64,000 bases of DNA from JAVBMJ01 sp031552535. GTDB lineage: Bacteria; Bacteroidota; Bacteroidia; Bacteroidales; Rikenellaceae. The notes beneath the pieces were generated by a model. It saw only the letters and a list, made by a program, of their open reading frames with translations, was not told the origin of the DNA and made no database searches. Positions 17,833 through 25,396 of this stretch are shown here, piece after piece. A program made the translations under genes and the position numbers. The DNA is taken from positions 1-64,000 of the forward strand of contig JAVBMJ010000011.1 in the NCBI GenBank assembly GCA_031552535.1. The letters run 5' to 3'. Position 1 is the stretch's first letter. Every line of letters begins with the position of its first letter.

Positions 17833-18189
17833 TTACGACACGCTTCGTTTGCGCTCGCAAAAACGGCGGCATTGCCTGGGAATATCGTAGCCAAGCATCG
17901 CCCCGAGCATGAAGTCCTCCTCGGGAGTGAGAGTATTGAGAGGTTTGTGCACAAAGCTGGCCACAGCGTCCAGACACGACCGCTCGCCGAAGAACAGATT
18001 CACATTACGACTTCCGGCCGGTTGTTCCAGATAGTTTATCGCCTGAGTATCGAGCCGTTTTTTGACCATCTCGGCACAGGTGGGGCATAAGGTGCACAAT
18101 ACCAGACTGCGTACACCTTTCTTGAATTCGTAGATGAGATGCATCGCCATCTTCATATCACCCACGCGATTGTTTTCCCCGGAATTCAT
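17833..18189 (-). CDS. DUF2023 family protein, flavodoxin partner
   Basis: About 118 residues from the ATG at 18189. A TTG two codons upstream overlaps the flavodoxin stop and could also serve. The sequence contains HLIYEFKKGVRSLVLCTLC and a spaced set of cysteines (CTLCPTC), then NVNLFFGE and LTPEEDFMLGAMLGYD. DUF2023 genes are regularly found directly beside flavodoxin genes, as here, and the function is unknown. The cysteines could bind a metal or take part in redox exchange with flavodoxin. It forms one transcription unit with the flavodoxin gene and reads downstream of it. Confidence 0.85.
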   Translation of the reverse strand: MNSGENNRVGDMKMAMHLIYEFKKGVRSLVLCTLCPTCAEMVKKRLDTQAINYLEQPAGSRNVNLFFGERSCLDAVASFVHKPLNTLTPEEDFMLGAMLGYDIPRQCRRFCERKRSVS

Positions 18190-18191
18190 AC

Positions 18192-18686
18192 TCAACGGCC
18201 ATTAATGGCGGTTAGCCAGGCATCGAGCCTGAGGGCTGTTAGGCTGGGATCGTCGTCATCGGCAGCCAAACCGAGAACCATGCCATCTTCGAAAGCCCTC
18301 GATTCGGCAGAAGGATAGCCCGATGCGTCCATTTCGCCGACAAACGTGCACCCTGTAGCTTTCATCTCATCGCGGATAATGGCTATGGAGTCACAGAAAG
18401 TGTCGGGATAGGATGCGCTGTCGCCACAACCGAACAGCCCTACCCGTTTGCCGGAGAGGTCTGTTTTGGCAAGTTGACCGATGAATCCCTGCCAGTCATC
18501 CTGCAATTCTCCCAATCCCCAGGTGGAAGATCCGAACAACAATAACTCGTATGCCTGTGTCTGCCACACCTCTGCGTTGCTTACATCGCGGATATCGGCC
18601 GCACTGAGGTCTAACCTTGCACCGATTTGTTTTGCAAGAGCTTCGGTATTGCCTGTAGTACTGCCGTAGAATATTCCTGTTGTCAT
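18192..18686 (-). CDS. fldA: Flavodoxin
   Basis: The 164-residue protein starts TTGIFYGSTTGNTEALAKQI, where the (S/T)xTGxT loop binds the FMN phosphate. The aromatic flavin-stacking loops lie at FGSSTWGLGELQDDW and near FGCGDSASYPDTFCDSI. This fits a long-chain flavodoxin, a low-potential one-electron carrier that replaces ferredoxin. The start is supported by a promoter with both boxes at 18721-18751. The DUF2023 gene abuts it downstream. Confidence 0.94.
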   Translation of the reverse strand: MTTGIFYGSTTGNTEALAKQIGARLDLSAADIRDVSNAEVWQTQAYELLLFGSSTWGLGELQDDWQGFIGQLAKTDLSGKRVGLFGCGDSASYPDTFCDSIAIIRDEMKATGCTFVGEMDASGYPSAESRAFEDGMVLGLAADDDDPSLTALRLDAWLTAINGR

Positions 18687-18720
18687 TTTTCAATTTTGTT
18701 TATCGTGTTTTTACTGCCTG

Positions 18721-18751
18721 CAAATGTAAGCGCTCCGCAAAAAGCATCAAA
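18721..18751 (-). promoter_or_regulatory. Complete Bacteroidetes promoter for fldA
   Basis: On the reverse strand TTTG (18751-18748), a 19-bp spacer and TACATTTG (18728-18721) match both consensus elements. The start codon lies 34 nt downstream. Confidence 0.7.
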
Positions 18752-18902
18752 TACCGACTATTCGGTAAATTCACGCATTCTTATCCTCTCCCGGCGGACA
18801 AGATGTGTGTTGTCAGAGAAAATCACGCCACCGGTGATTGCTCACAAATAAGCAACTGCCAGAATCCCGAGCCGTGATTATCACACCCATTGCATGAAAC
18901 AA

Positions 18903-18947
18903 AAGGAGCCTGCCTGATTTCCTTTTGGGAAATCAGGCAGGCTCCTT
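18903..18947 (-). terminator. Terminator of the tyrosine phenol-lyase gene
   Basis: A 20-bp perfect stem (18903-18922 with 18928-18947) around a 5-nt loop is followed on the reverse strand by TTGTTTC. It lies 60 bp after the stop of the 19008-20387 gene. The remainder of the 321-bp gap holds only the fldA promoter. Confidence 0.88.
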
Positions 18948-19007
18948 AATCATGAATAGGCGGATGCCCGCCGCACCGGTGATCGCGCCACCCGGCCCGG
19001 AATGTCG

Positions 19008-20387
19008 CTACAACTCCTCGAAGCGAGCCTGGAAGAAGCGCAGGTATTTAGGTTCGTGCACCATCTTCAGACCGCGGGCCTTGTCGCGGTTTTTATACAT
19101 CTCGATAATACAATAAGCCGCAACATCGAAATGGGCCTGGGTATAGACCCTGCGCGGAATGGTCAGACGCACCAGTTCCAGTTCGGGGTGGTAGTTGTTA
19201 CCATCCTTGTCGCGCCCCGCCGAAACTATACCGCGCTCCATCGACCGCACACCGCTCTCGACGTAAAGGTCGGCGGCAAGTTTCTGCGCCGGGAACTGAT
19301 CCTGCGGAATATGCGGATAGAAGCGCTTGGCATCGAGGAACACCCCATGGCCACCTATCGGTAGCACAATCGGGACTCCGGCTTCAACCAACAAATTGCC
19401 GAAATATTCCACCTGCCTGACCCTTGCAGCCACCATGTCGTCGGCCACAGCTTCGGCCAGACCGCGGGCCATGGCCTCCATATCGCGTCCCGCCAAACCG
19501 CCGTAAGTAGGCATACCTTCGTATACCACCACCAGGTCGCGCAACTCCTCGAAAACATCCGGGTCGTTGCACATCACCATACCACCTATATTTACGTAAA
19601 GGTCCTTCTTGGCGCTCACCGTAGCCGCGTCGCTCAACAGGCAGAACTCGCGGTTGATCTCCTCTACCGACTTATCGGCATACCCGGCCTCGCGCTGCTG
19701 GATGAAATAGGCATTTTCGATATTGCGCGTGGCGTCGAGCACCACCTTGATCCCGTTGTCATGGGCCAGTTTCGACAGGGCGCGCATGTTTTCCATGCTC
19801 ACCGGCTGACCACCGGCAAGGTTGACCGGAGCGCCCACAGTGATATAGGCAATATTTTCGGCCCCCTTCTCTCGTATCAAAGCCGCAAACTTATCCAGGT
19901 CGATATTACCTTTGAAAGGATGGTCCGACACCGAATTATGAGCCTCGTCGATAATGACGTCGACAAATGTCGCACCGGCCAGTTCCTGATGCAGGCGCGT
20001 GGTGGTGAAATACATATTGCCCGCCACATACTGCCCCGGCCGGATAAGGCACTTGCTCAGGAGGTTCTCCGCCCCGCGACCCTGGTGTGTGGGAACAACG
20101 TATTTATAACCGTAATATTTACGGCACGCCTCTTCCAGATGATAGAAACTGTGGCTTCCGGCATATGCCTCGTCGCCGATCATCATCCCCGCCCACTGGT
20201 TGTCGCTCATGGCATTGGTACCGCTGTCGGTCAACAGGTCGATATACACGTCGTCGGAATGGAGCAGGAATGTGTTCCAACCCGCCTCTTTCATCTTTTC
20301 AAGGCGGTATTCGCGTGTCGTTGTCTTTAGGGGCTCCACCATCTTTATACGGTAAGGTTCGGCCCAGGGTTTACGTGTGAATGCCAT
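19008..20387 (-). CDS. tpl: Tyrosine phenol-lyase (beta-tyrosinase)
   Basis: The 459-residue PLP enzyme belongs to the tryptophanase/tyrosine phenol-lyase family. The PLP lysine lies in SAKKD (258-262), Tyr75 in GDEAYAGS, and DATR (218-221) contacts the cofactor. Residues that separate the two activities favour tyrosine phenol-lyase. Arg385 in SMERG corresponds to the phenol-binding arginine (Arg381 in Citrobacter) that tryptophanases replace with a hydrophobic residue. Met292 in VVYEGMP and Phe127-Thr128 in MYFTTTR also follow the lyase pattern. It would split tyrosine into phenol, pyruvate and ammonia. The gene stands alone with its own promoter and terminator. Automated annotation may call it tnaA. 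Confidence 0.88.
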   Translation of the reverse strand: MAFTRKPWAEPYRIKMVEPLKTTTREYRLEKMKEAGWNTFLLHSDDVYIDLLTDSGTNAMSDNQWAGMMIGDEAYAGSHSFYHLEEACRKYYGYKYVVPTHQGRGAENLLSKCLIRPGQYVAGNMYFTTTRLHQELAGATFVDVIIDEAHNSVSDHPFKGNIDLDKFAALIREKGAENIAYITVGAPVNLAGGQPVSMENMRALSKLAHDNGIKVVLDATRNIENAYFIQQREAGYADKSVEEINREFCLLSDAATVSAKKDLYVNIGGMVMCNDPDVFEELRDLVVVYEGMPTYGGLAGRDMEAMARGLAEAVADDMVAARVRQVEYFGNLLVEAGVPIVLPIGGHGVFLDAKRFYPHIPQDQFPAQKLAADLYVESGVRSMERGIVSAGRDKDGNNYHPELELVRLTIPRRVYTQAHFDVAAYCIIEMYKNRDKARGLKMVHEPKYLRFFQARFEEL

Positions 20388-20449
20388 GGTTGAAGTTTTT
20401 AGGTTTACAGGTTTTATTTAAAAATTGTGAGGATTCAATAGCAATAGGC

Positions 20450-20457
20450 CAAAATTA
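20450..20457 (-). promoter_or_regulatory. -7 box for tpl
   Basis: The reverse strand reads TAATTTTG, matching TAnnTTTG, about 62 nt upstream of the tpl start. A run of T at 20461-20471 on the plus strand lies just upstream of it. Confidence 0.5.
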
Positions 20458-20540
20458 CAGTTTTTTTTTTGAATTTACATCCGTTTACCTTACAAAACAT
20501 CAACCGACCGCCTAAAAGTTTCCACCCGCCGCCGCAACTA

Positions 20541-20571
20541 TTGCAGAAGCGAAAAAAAGACCTTAACTTTG
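20541..20571 (+). promoter_or_regulatory. Promoter for pepE-yraN
   Basis: TTG at 20541-20543, a 20-bp spacer and TAACTTTG at 20564-20571 resemble both consensus boxes. The pepE ATG follows after 23 nt. Confidence 0.65.
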
Positions 20572-20594
20572 AATCTTAAATATATTAATACGAC

Positions 20595-21296
20595 ATGAAA
20601 CTTCTTCTGATCAGCAACTCCACTAATGCGGGCGAGGAGTACCTTAAGTATCCGATCAATCAGATAGGGCATTTCCTGGGCGACATGGGCGAAGTGTGCT
20701 TCATACCATATGCCGCTGTGACATTTTCTTACGATGAGTACCTGGCGAAAGTGCAGAAACGTTTCGACGACATAGCTGTCAAAGTGCGTTCGGTGCACGA
20801 GGCGTCGCATCCTGAAAAAGAGCTGGCCAAGGCGCGTGCGATAGTGGTAGGCGGCGGGAACACGTTCGCCCTGTTGAAAAAAATGCACGAACAGGGGCTC
20901 ATCGACATTATCCGCGAACGGGTCACGGCAGGAGTTCCTTATATAGGATGGAGCGCGGGCAGCAATGTGGCCTGCCCCACGATTTGCACCACCAACGACA
21001 TGCCTATCGTCGAGCCGCAGTCGTTCAGGGCGACGGGTCTGGTGAAATACCAGATCAACCCGCATTACCTCGACCAGCATCCGAGCGGGCACGCCGGGGA
21101 GACACGCCAGCAGCGTATAGAGGAGTATATCGCAGCCAATCCGGGGCGTTATGTGGTCGGTTTGCGCGAGGGATGCATGCTTTTGCATACGGGCGGTTCG
21201 GTTTCGCTAATCGGATCTCGTCCGGCACGTATATTCCGTCATGGCGACGCTCCACGCGAAGTGGAGCCGGGCGACGATCTCGGATTTCTGCTTTAA
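20595..21296 (+). CDS. pepE: Dipeptidase E (alpha-aspartyl dipeptidase)
   Basis: The 233-residue protein is an S51 peptidase of standard length. Ser120 sits in GWSAGS, with Asp135 and His157 (NPHYLD) at the same positions as the triad of the Escherichia coli enzyme. The nucleophile-elbow region is preceded by VVGGGNTFALL. The enzyme hydrolyses dipeptides with N-terminal aspartate in the cytoplasm. yraN follows 6 bp later in the same transcription unit. Confidence 0.95.
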   Translation: MKLLLISNSTNAGEEYLKYPINQIGHFLGDMGEVCFIPYAAVTFSYDEYLAKVQKRFDDIAVKVRSVHEASHPEKELAKARAIVVGGGNTFALLKKMHEQGLIDIIRERVTAGVPYIGWSAGSNVACPTICTTNDMPIVEPQSFRATGLVKYQINPHYLDQHPSGHAGETRQQRIEEYIAANPGRYVVGLREGCMLLHTGGSVSLIGSRPARIFRHGDAPREVEPGDDLGFLL

Positions 21297-21302
21297 CTCA
21301 CT

Positions 21303-21665
21303 ATGGCGGGCAATGCCGATACGGGGATACGCGGCGAGGCGGCTGCGACGGAGTATCTCATGAAGCGGGGATTCACCATACACCACTGCAATTGGCGTAT
21401 GGGCCGCTACGAGATCGATATTGTAGCCGAGCATGAAGGTGTGCTGCATTTTGTGGAGGTTAAATGCCGTAAGGCCGGGGCGTTGACGCTGCCGGAGGAG
21501 GCGATGACCCGCGCGAAATATAACTCGGTGTGCAAGGCTGCCAACGCCTACATAGAGCAACGGCACTGGCAACATGAGTCGCAAATAGACCTTATAGCCG
21601 TAGACTGGTCCGCAGGGGGAGAAGATATACGCTACTACCCCGACGTGATGGCATCGAAGTGGTAG
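21303..21665 (+). CDS. yraN: YraN/UPF0102 family nuclease-like protein
   Basis: The 120-residue protein has the UPF0102 pattern: GEAAATEYLMKRGFTIHHCNWR, then YEIDIVAEHEGVLHFVEVKCRK and LPEEAMTRAK. The D...E-x-K arrangement (EIDIVAE...FVEVK) is the PD-(D/E)XK nuclease core, so a Holliday-junction-resolvase-like fold is expected. The substrate is unknown. It lies 6 bp behind pepE. Confidence 0.9.
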   Translation: MAGNADTGIRGEAAATEYLMKRGFTIHHCNWRMGRYEIDIVAEHEGVLHFVEVKCRKAGALTLPEEAMTRAKYNSVCKAANAYIEQRHWQHESQIDLIAVDWSAGGEDIRYYPDVMASKW

Positions 21666-21772
21666 GTTCCGGCAAGAAGGTGATATCGAAATGGCTGCGA
21701 CGCATCAGCAATCTTTACGGGAATTGAGTCGGAATTTGTCTAAACGGTGAAAAAATTAAACGGTCAAAACAT

Positions 21773-22444
21773 ATGACAATGTATGATATATTAACCAAAT
21801 GCCAATTATTCAGCGGTCTTAAGGCTGAAGAAATAGAGGCGTTGCTGGGCGGGGTAGAGAATATTTCTATTACGCGCCACAAGGCTGGAGATGTGGTGGC
21901 ACGACGCGACAGCGCGTACTCGGGCCTGATGATCCTGCTCAGCGGTAAAGCGAAAGGCGAGGTAGCCTACCCGTCGGGCAAAGTATTGAGGATGGACTCG
22001 CTGGAAGCACCGGAACTGATAGCGCCGGCATTCCTGTTCGGGGGCTACAACCGCCTGCCGGTGGACGTGATCGCGGAGAGCGACATAGAGATATTGACAT
22101 TGCACCGTGGCCTTCTGTTCGAGTTAATGCAGGAGAATGTGCTGGTGATGTCGAACTTCATAGATATCATTTCCAACAGGGCCAACGCCTGGTCGAAAAA
22201 AATATATGCACTGTCATTCGAGTCGCTGAGGGAAAAAGTAGCGTCGTATCTCCTCGACAATTCGGATGAAGAGAACCGTACGGCACTGATTCCGGACATG
22301 GCGCATGCGGCGCAATTTTTTGCAGCCACACGTTCCGCGCTTAAGAGTGTGCTCGACGACATGGAGCGCCACGGTAAAATAAAAGTGACCGACGGCGGCA
22401 TCACGATACTCGACCGCCAGGCATTGAAAGATATCATCAAATGA
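21773..22444 (+). CDS. Crp/Fnr-family transcriptional regulator
   Basis: The 223-residue protein has a cyclic-nucleotide-binding-like beta barrel (about residues 10-120, GDVVARRDSAYSGLMILLSGKA) and a C-terminal winged helix (from about residue 145) with the recognition helix near AQFFAATRSALKSVLDDMERHG. No cysteine set for an Fnr-type cluster is visible. Its 3' end overlaps the start of kdtA by 4 bp, so it is translationally linked to lipid A biosynthesis. A second regulator at 44397 shares the segment LIAPAFLF-G, so the two are paralogues. Confidence 0.9.
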   Translation: MTMYDILTKCQLFSGLKAEEIEALLGGVENISITRHKAGDVVARRDSAYSGLMILLSGKAKGEVAYPSGKVLRMDSLEAPELIAPAFLFGGYNRLPVDVIAESDIEILTLHRGLLFELMQENVLVMSNFIDIISNRANAWSKKIYALSFESLREKVASYLLDNSDEENRTALIPDMAHAAQFFAATRSALKSVLDDMERHGKIKVTDGGITILDRQALKDIIK

Positions 22445-23673
22445 TGTGGCTTTATAATGCCGCCATTGCGCTGGCCGGCTTTGGAATAAGGCTGGCGGCG
22501 CCGTTCAACCGCAAGGCCAGGTTGTGGAGCAATGGACGCCGGGGGATATTCGAACGGCTCTACGGGGCTATCCCCGCAGAAGAAAAGATCGCTTGGGTGC
22601 ATTGTGCCTCGCTGGGAGAATTCGAACAGGGGCGTCCCCTTATAGAAGAAATACGGCGTATCCACCCGGAGTATAAAATACTGCTTACGTTCTATTCGCC
22701 ATCGGGATACGAGATAAGGAAAAACTACGCCGGAGCCGATTACATCTTCTATCTGCCGGACGATACGCCGCGGGGAGCCCGGCGTTTCTTAGAGGCCGTC
22801 CACCCCGATGTGGCGGTTTTTGTGAAATATGAATTCTGGCTCAACTATCTCAAACAGCTGAAGGCATCCGGGTGCAGCACATATATAGTGTCGGCTATAT
22901 TCCGTCACGAATCGGCGTTTTTCAAGTGGTATGGCGGTATATTCCGCCGCGCCCTGGGGACATTCGAACGGATATTCGTGCAGGACGAGGCATCGCTGGC
23001 ACTGCTTGCAGGGATCGGAGTGGGAAATGTCACCGTAGCGGGCGACACACGTTTCGACCGGGTGGCATCGATAGCCGCTTCGGCACGGACAATCGGCGAA
23101 GTGGAGGCTTTTGCAGCCGGGAACAGGATCTTTGTTGCCGGGAGCACATGGCCTGCCGACGAAGAGTTGCTGGCCGGGTTGATCGCGAAGCATGAAGAGT
23201 TGAAGTGGATCGTCGTGCCGCATGAAATAGAGAGCGAACGCATCGACAGGTTCATCGAGCGGCTCCCCTGCCCTGCCGTAAGATATACACAATGTGAGAA
23301 GTGCCCAGATTTGAGTGCGATGCGGGTAATGGTGGTGGACACTATCGGATTGCTGTCGTCTCTGTACCGCTACGCCTCTTTCGCCTATATCGGAGGAGGA
23401 TTCGGCGTGGGGATACACAACACGCTCGAAGCCGCTACGTTTGGTCTGCCGATAGCTTTCGGCCCCAATTACAGGCGATTTAAAGAGGCGTGCGATCTCA
23501 TCGACCTTAAGTCGGCCCGGAGTATATCCGGCCTTGCGGGCCTCGACAGTTGGCTGTCGGAACTGGAAAATGATACGCAACTCTACGAGCGCGCCTGTAA
23601 AGATTCGGCCGAATATGTCCGTAACAACTGTGGCGCAACAGCCAAGATAATCACCCGGATGGCGTTCCGGTAA
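22441..23673 (+). CDS. kdtA: 3-deoxy-D-manno-octulosonic acid transferase
   Basis: The 410-residue protein has the WaaA layout: an N-terminal membrane anchor (MWLYNAAIALAGFGIRLAAP), HCASLGEFEQGRPLIEEI, and the C-terminal glycosyltransferase half with FVAGSTWPADEE and YIGGGFGVGIHNTLEAATFGLPIAFGPN. It transfers Kdo from CMP-Kdo to lipid A precursor at the inner face of the cytoplasmic membrane. The start overlaps the regulator gene. kdsB, which makes CMP-Kdo, lies about 4 kb downstream. Confidence 0.95.
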   Translation: MMWLYNAAIALAGFGIRLAAPFNRKARLWSNGRRGIFERLYGAIPAEEKIAWVHCASLGEFEQGRPLIEEIRRIHPEYKILLTFYSPSGYEIRKNYAGADYIFYLPDDTPRGARRFLEAVHPDVAVFVKYEFWLNYLKQLKASGCSTYIVSAIFRHESAFFKWYGGIFRRALGTFERIFVQDEASLALLAGIGVGNVTVAGDTRFDRVASIAASARTIGEVEAFAAGNRIFVAGSTWPADEELLAGLIAKHEELKWIVVPHEIESERIDRFIERLPCPAVRYTQCEKCPDLSAMRVMVVDTIGLLSSLYRYASFAYIGGGFGVGIHNTLEAATFGLPIAFGPNYRRFKEACDLIDLKSARSISGLAGLDSWLSELENDTQLYERACKDSAEYVRNNCGATAKIITRMAFR

Positions 23674-23683
23674 TCTTTTATAG

Positions 23684-23904
23684 GTATAATGGTCAAAAAC
23701 AGCTGATGAAATAGCTGTAATTATCTGGACATACGCCTATTATAGACAGTTAGATGAAACCTATTTCATTAAACTCTGTAAAATTCATTAACAAAACAGC
23801 GCAAAACCTACTCCGAGCACTGTGGGAGGGCGCAGAGTAGGTTTTGCGAGAAATGAAAATCAGCTGTTTTTAGTCACATTACCATCTTTTTTGACCACTA
23901 TATC
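23684..23904. repeat. 220-bp nested inverted-repeat region after kdtA
   Basis: The outer arms read TATAATGGTCAAAAA on the left and TTTTTTGACCACTATA on the right. Inside them AAAAACAGCTGAT at 23695-23707 pairs with ATCAGCTGTTTTT at 23859-23871, and GCAAAACCTACTC at 23801-23813 pairs with GAGTAGGTTTTGC at 23835-23847. The architecture matches the other fold-back elements, but the end sequence differs. No gene is carried. Confidence 0.75.
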
Positions 23905-23909
23905 CAAAA

Positions 23910-23944
23910 AAGGGCCTGACTCAAAAATTATGAGTCAGGCCCTT
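23910..23944 (-). terminator. Terminator of the fimbrillin gene
   Basis: AAGGGCCTGACTCA at 23910-23923 pairs with TGAGTCAGGCCCTT at 23931-23944. Reading the reverse strand, a T-run follows. It may also stop readthrough from kdtA. Confidence 0.9.
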
Positions 23945-23965
23945 CTGTATTAATCGCCCAGCTGA

Positions 23966-24937
23966 TTACGGTAGCAGCGGGAGTGTAAATTTATAGAGCC
24001 CAGACTTGAAGCCATCGGCCGGCATATTCCTCGGTTCGGAAGTAAATTCGCCTTGTGATGTATTCACACTCAGAACAATAGTCTGTCCACCCGCGTTGGC
24101 CGGCGCTGCGAATACTATCCAGCATTTATACGGCTGATCCTGCCCCGAAAGTGCGTAACCTGTGCCCTCGTCGGCGACAAGCGTGACGGAACTCACCGGA
24201 TTGGCATAGCTGGTCGTAGGGACAATGCCTGGAAGAGTGAGCGAAAGCGTTGTATAGAATATAGCCGCATTGTCGCCGCTTTTCAGCGTTACGCTGTTGA
24301 TAGTCACCGGCGCGGTCTTTTCTATCCCTGTGGGAGTGACACTCACTTCGAGTACCGTTATCGCATGGTTCAGTGTGAACGAGGCCGAAGACCAGTTGGT
24401 AATGCTTATACGGTCGGAGTAACTAAAATCGTATGTGCCGAATTCGGTGCTCGGCACTATGCCGGTTTGCTTTTGTTCAGCGGGAATTGTGCAGGAAGGA
24501 TCCGCAGTATCGGCAGCCGTGGTATAAGGATAGTAAGCTACATAAAATCCTGCATCCAAAGCACTGCCGGTGTATGTAAATGCGGCGTACGACGAGGTGC
24601 CATTGGCCCCTACCGACGAAAATTTTGCGTTACCATTTATCGACCCTCCATACTCGCTGGTAAGGCAAACGCCTATCTCGTCGCCTGCGCTCCAGTATAT
24701 GTCGCGGCCACCGGTGGCATTCGGGACGGGATTGAGTACTGTACGGGTAGAGGGATCGGTAGCTTCATCGAACCAGCCCACATATTCGAATCCTCCGTTG
24801 TCCGGCGCCGATTTGACAGGCACGCCATGGTTGGCGCCGACAGTAATCGTTACTTCTTTCGACGGAGTGTCTTTGCCGTCGGTCGCGCACCCTGTGATTA
24901 TAACTCCTGCGGCCAGAACTAAAAATATCTTCTTCAT
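23966..24937 (-). CDS. Fimbrillin-family lipoprotein
   Basis: About 323 residues from the ATG at 24937, which has a GGGAGG ribosome site upstream, unusual for the phylum. The N-terminus is a lipoprotein signal with lipobox ITGC. DIYWSAGDEIGVC followed by YAAFTYTGSALDAGFYVAYYP is typical of fimbrillin/Mfa-like proteins, whose N-terminal strand is removed during donor-strand assembly. It would be a pilus subunit or a surface lipoprotein. No other fimbrial gene is adjacent apart from a small ORF upstream, so it may be an orphan subunit. Confidence 0.82.
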   Translation of the reverse strand: MKKIFLVLAAGVIITGCATDGKDTPSKEVTITVGANHGVPVKSAPDNGGFEYVGWFDEATDPSTRTVLNPVPNATGGRDIYWSAGDEIGVCLTSEYGGSINGNAKFSSVGANGTSSYAAFTYTGSALDAGFYVAYYPYTTAADTADPSCTIPAEQKQTGIVPSTEFGTYDFSYSDRISITNWSSASFTLNHAITVLEVSVTPTGIEKTAPVTINSVTLKSGDNAAIFYTTLSLTLPGIVPTTSYANPVSSVTLVADEGTGYALSGQDQPYKCWIVFAAPANAGGQTIVLSVNTSQGEFTSEPRNMPADGFKSGLYKFTLPLLP

Positions 24938-24959
24938 AATTTTCAACCTCCCGATTTAA

Positions 24960-25112
24960 TTAGAAAATTTCCCCATAGTCGGGAAGACCGTTCATTTTAT
25001 TAGACTGCGCAAAGCCAGCCTCGACTTTAATTTCAGCTACTTCCACACGCGGAGCAGAATATTCCCCGGTTTCGTTCAATAAGAGATCATTCATCGAAAT
25101 TTGGTTTATCAT
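24960..25112 (-). CDS. Small ORF upstream of fimbrillin
   Basis: The frame reads to TAA at 24960-24962. From the ATG at 25112 it gives 50 residues containing NETGEYSAPRVEVAEIKVEA and ending GLPDYGEIF. Bacteroidetes contain many short proteins with a central 'Y-x-A-P-x-V-x-V' segment and such an acidic aromatic tail, often near fimbrillin or lipoprotein genes, with unknown function. The open frame continues 22 codons upstream of this ATG without another good start, so the start is uncertain. It lies 22 bp before the fimbrillin ATG and under the same promoter. Confidence 0.5.
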   Translation of the reverse strand: MINQISMNDLLLNETGEYSAPRVEVAEIKVEAGFAQSNKMNGLPDYGEIF

Positions 25113-25239
25113 GTCTTTCAGGTTTGTGATTTCTCCGGTCGTTAGCGTTATGCCGGCAAAATTCTCCGTGGCAGCACGTCATTAATAATACAAATCACAG
25201 ACGCCTTATACCAATCCCCGTTGCGTTTCACCAACTCCA

Positions 25240-25247
25240 CAAAGATA
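25240..25247 (-). promoter_or_regulatory. Promoter box for the small ORF and fimbrillin
   Basis: The reverse strand reads TATCTTTG, an exact TAnnTTTG match, about 130 nt upstream of the small ORF start. The 434-bp gap between the fimbrillin stop-side ORF and the helicase start otherwise holds nothing recognisable. Confidence 0.5.
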
Positions 25248-25382
25248 ATATTTTTTCCCCTGTAAAAAAATAGTTTCCGAAAATCAGCTTTATACAGGCA
25301 CTTGATATGGCTTCGCAGAACTTGTTGATGAAAGTGTTTATATTTTCACTGGGTTTCAGAGTTGAGTCTGCGGGAATTGATC

Positions 25383-25390
25383 TATTTTTG
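25383..25390 (+). promoter_or_regulatory. -7 box immediately before the helicase start
   Basis: TATTTTTG matches TAnnTTTG and ends 6 nt before the ATG at 25397. It decides against the longer reading frame starting at 25307 and suggests a leaderless or nearly leaderless mRNA. Confidence 0.5.
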
Positions 25391-25396
25391 CGTGGC

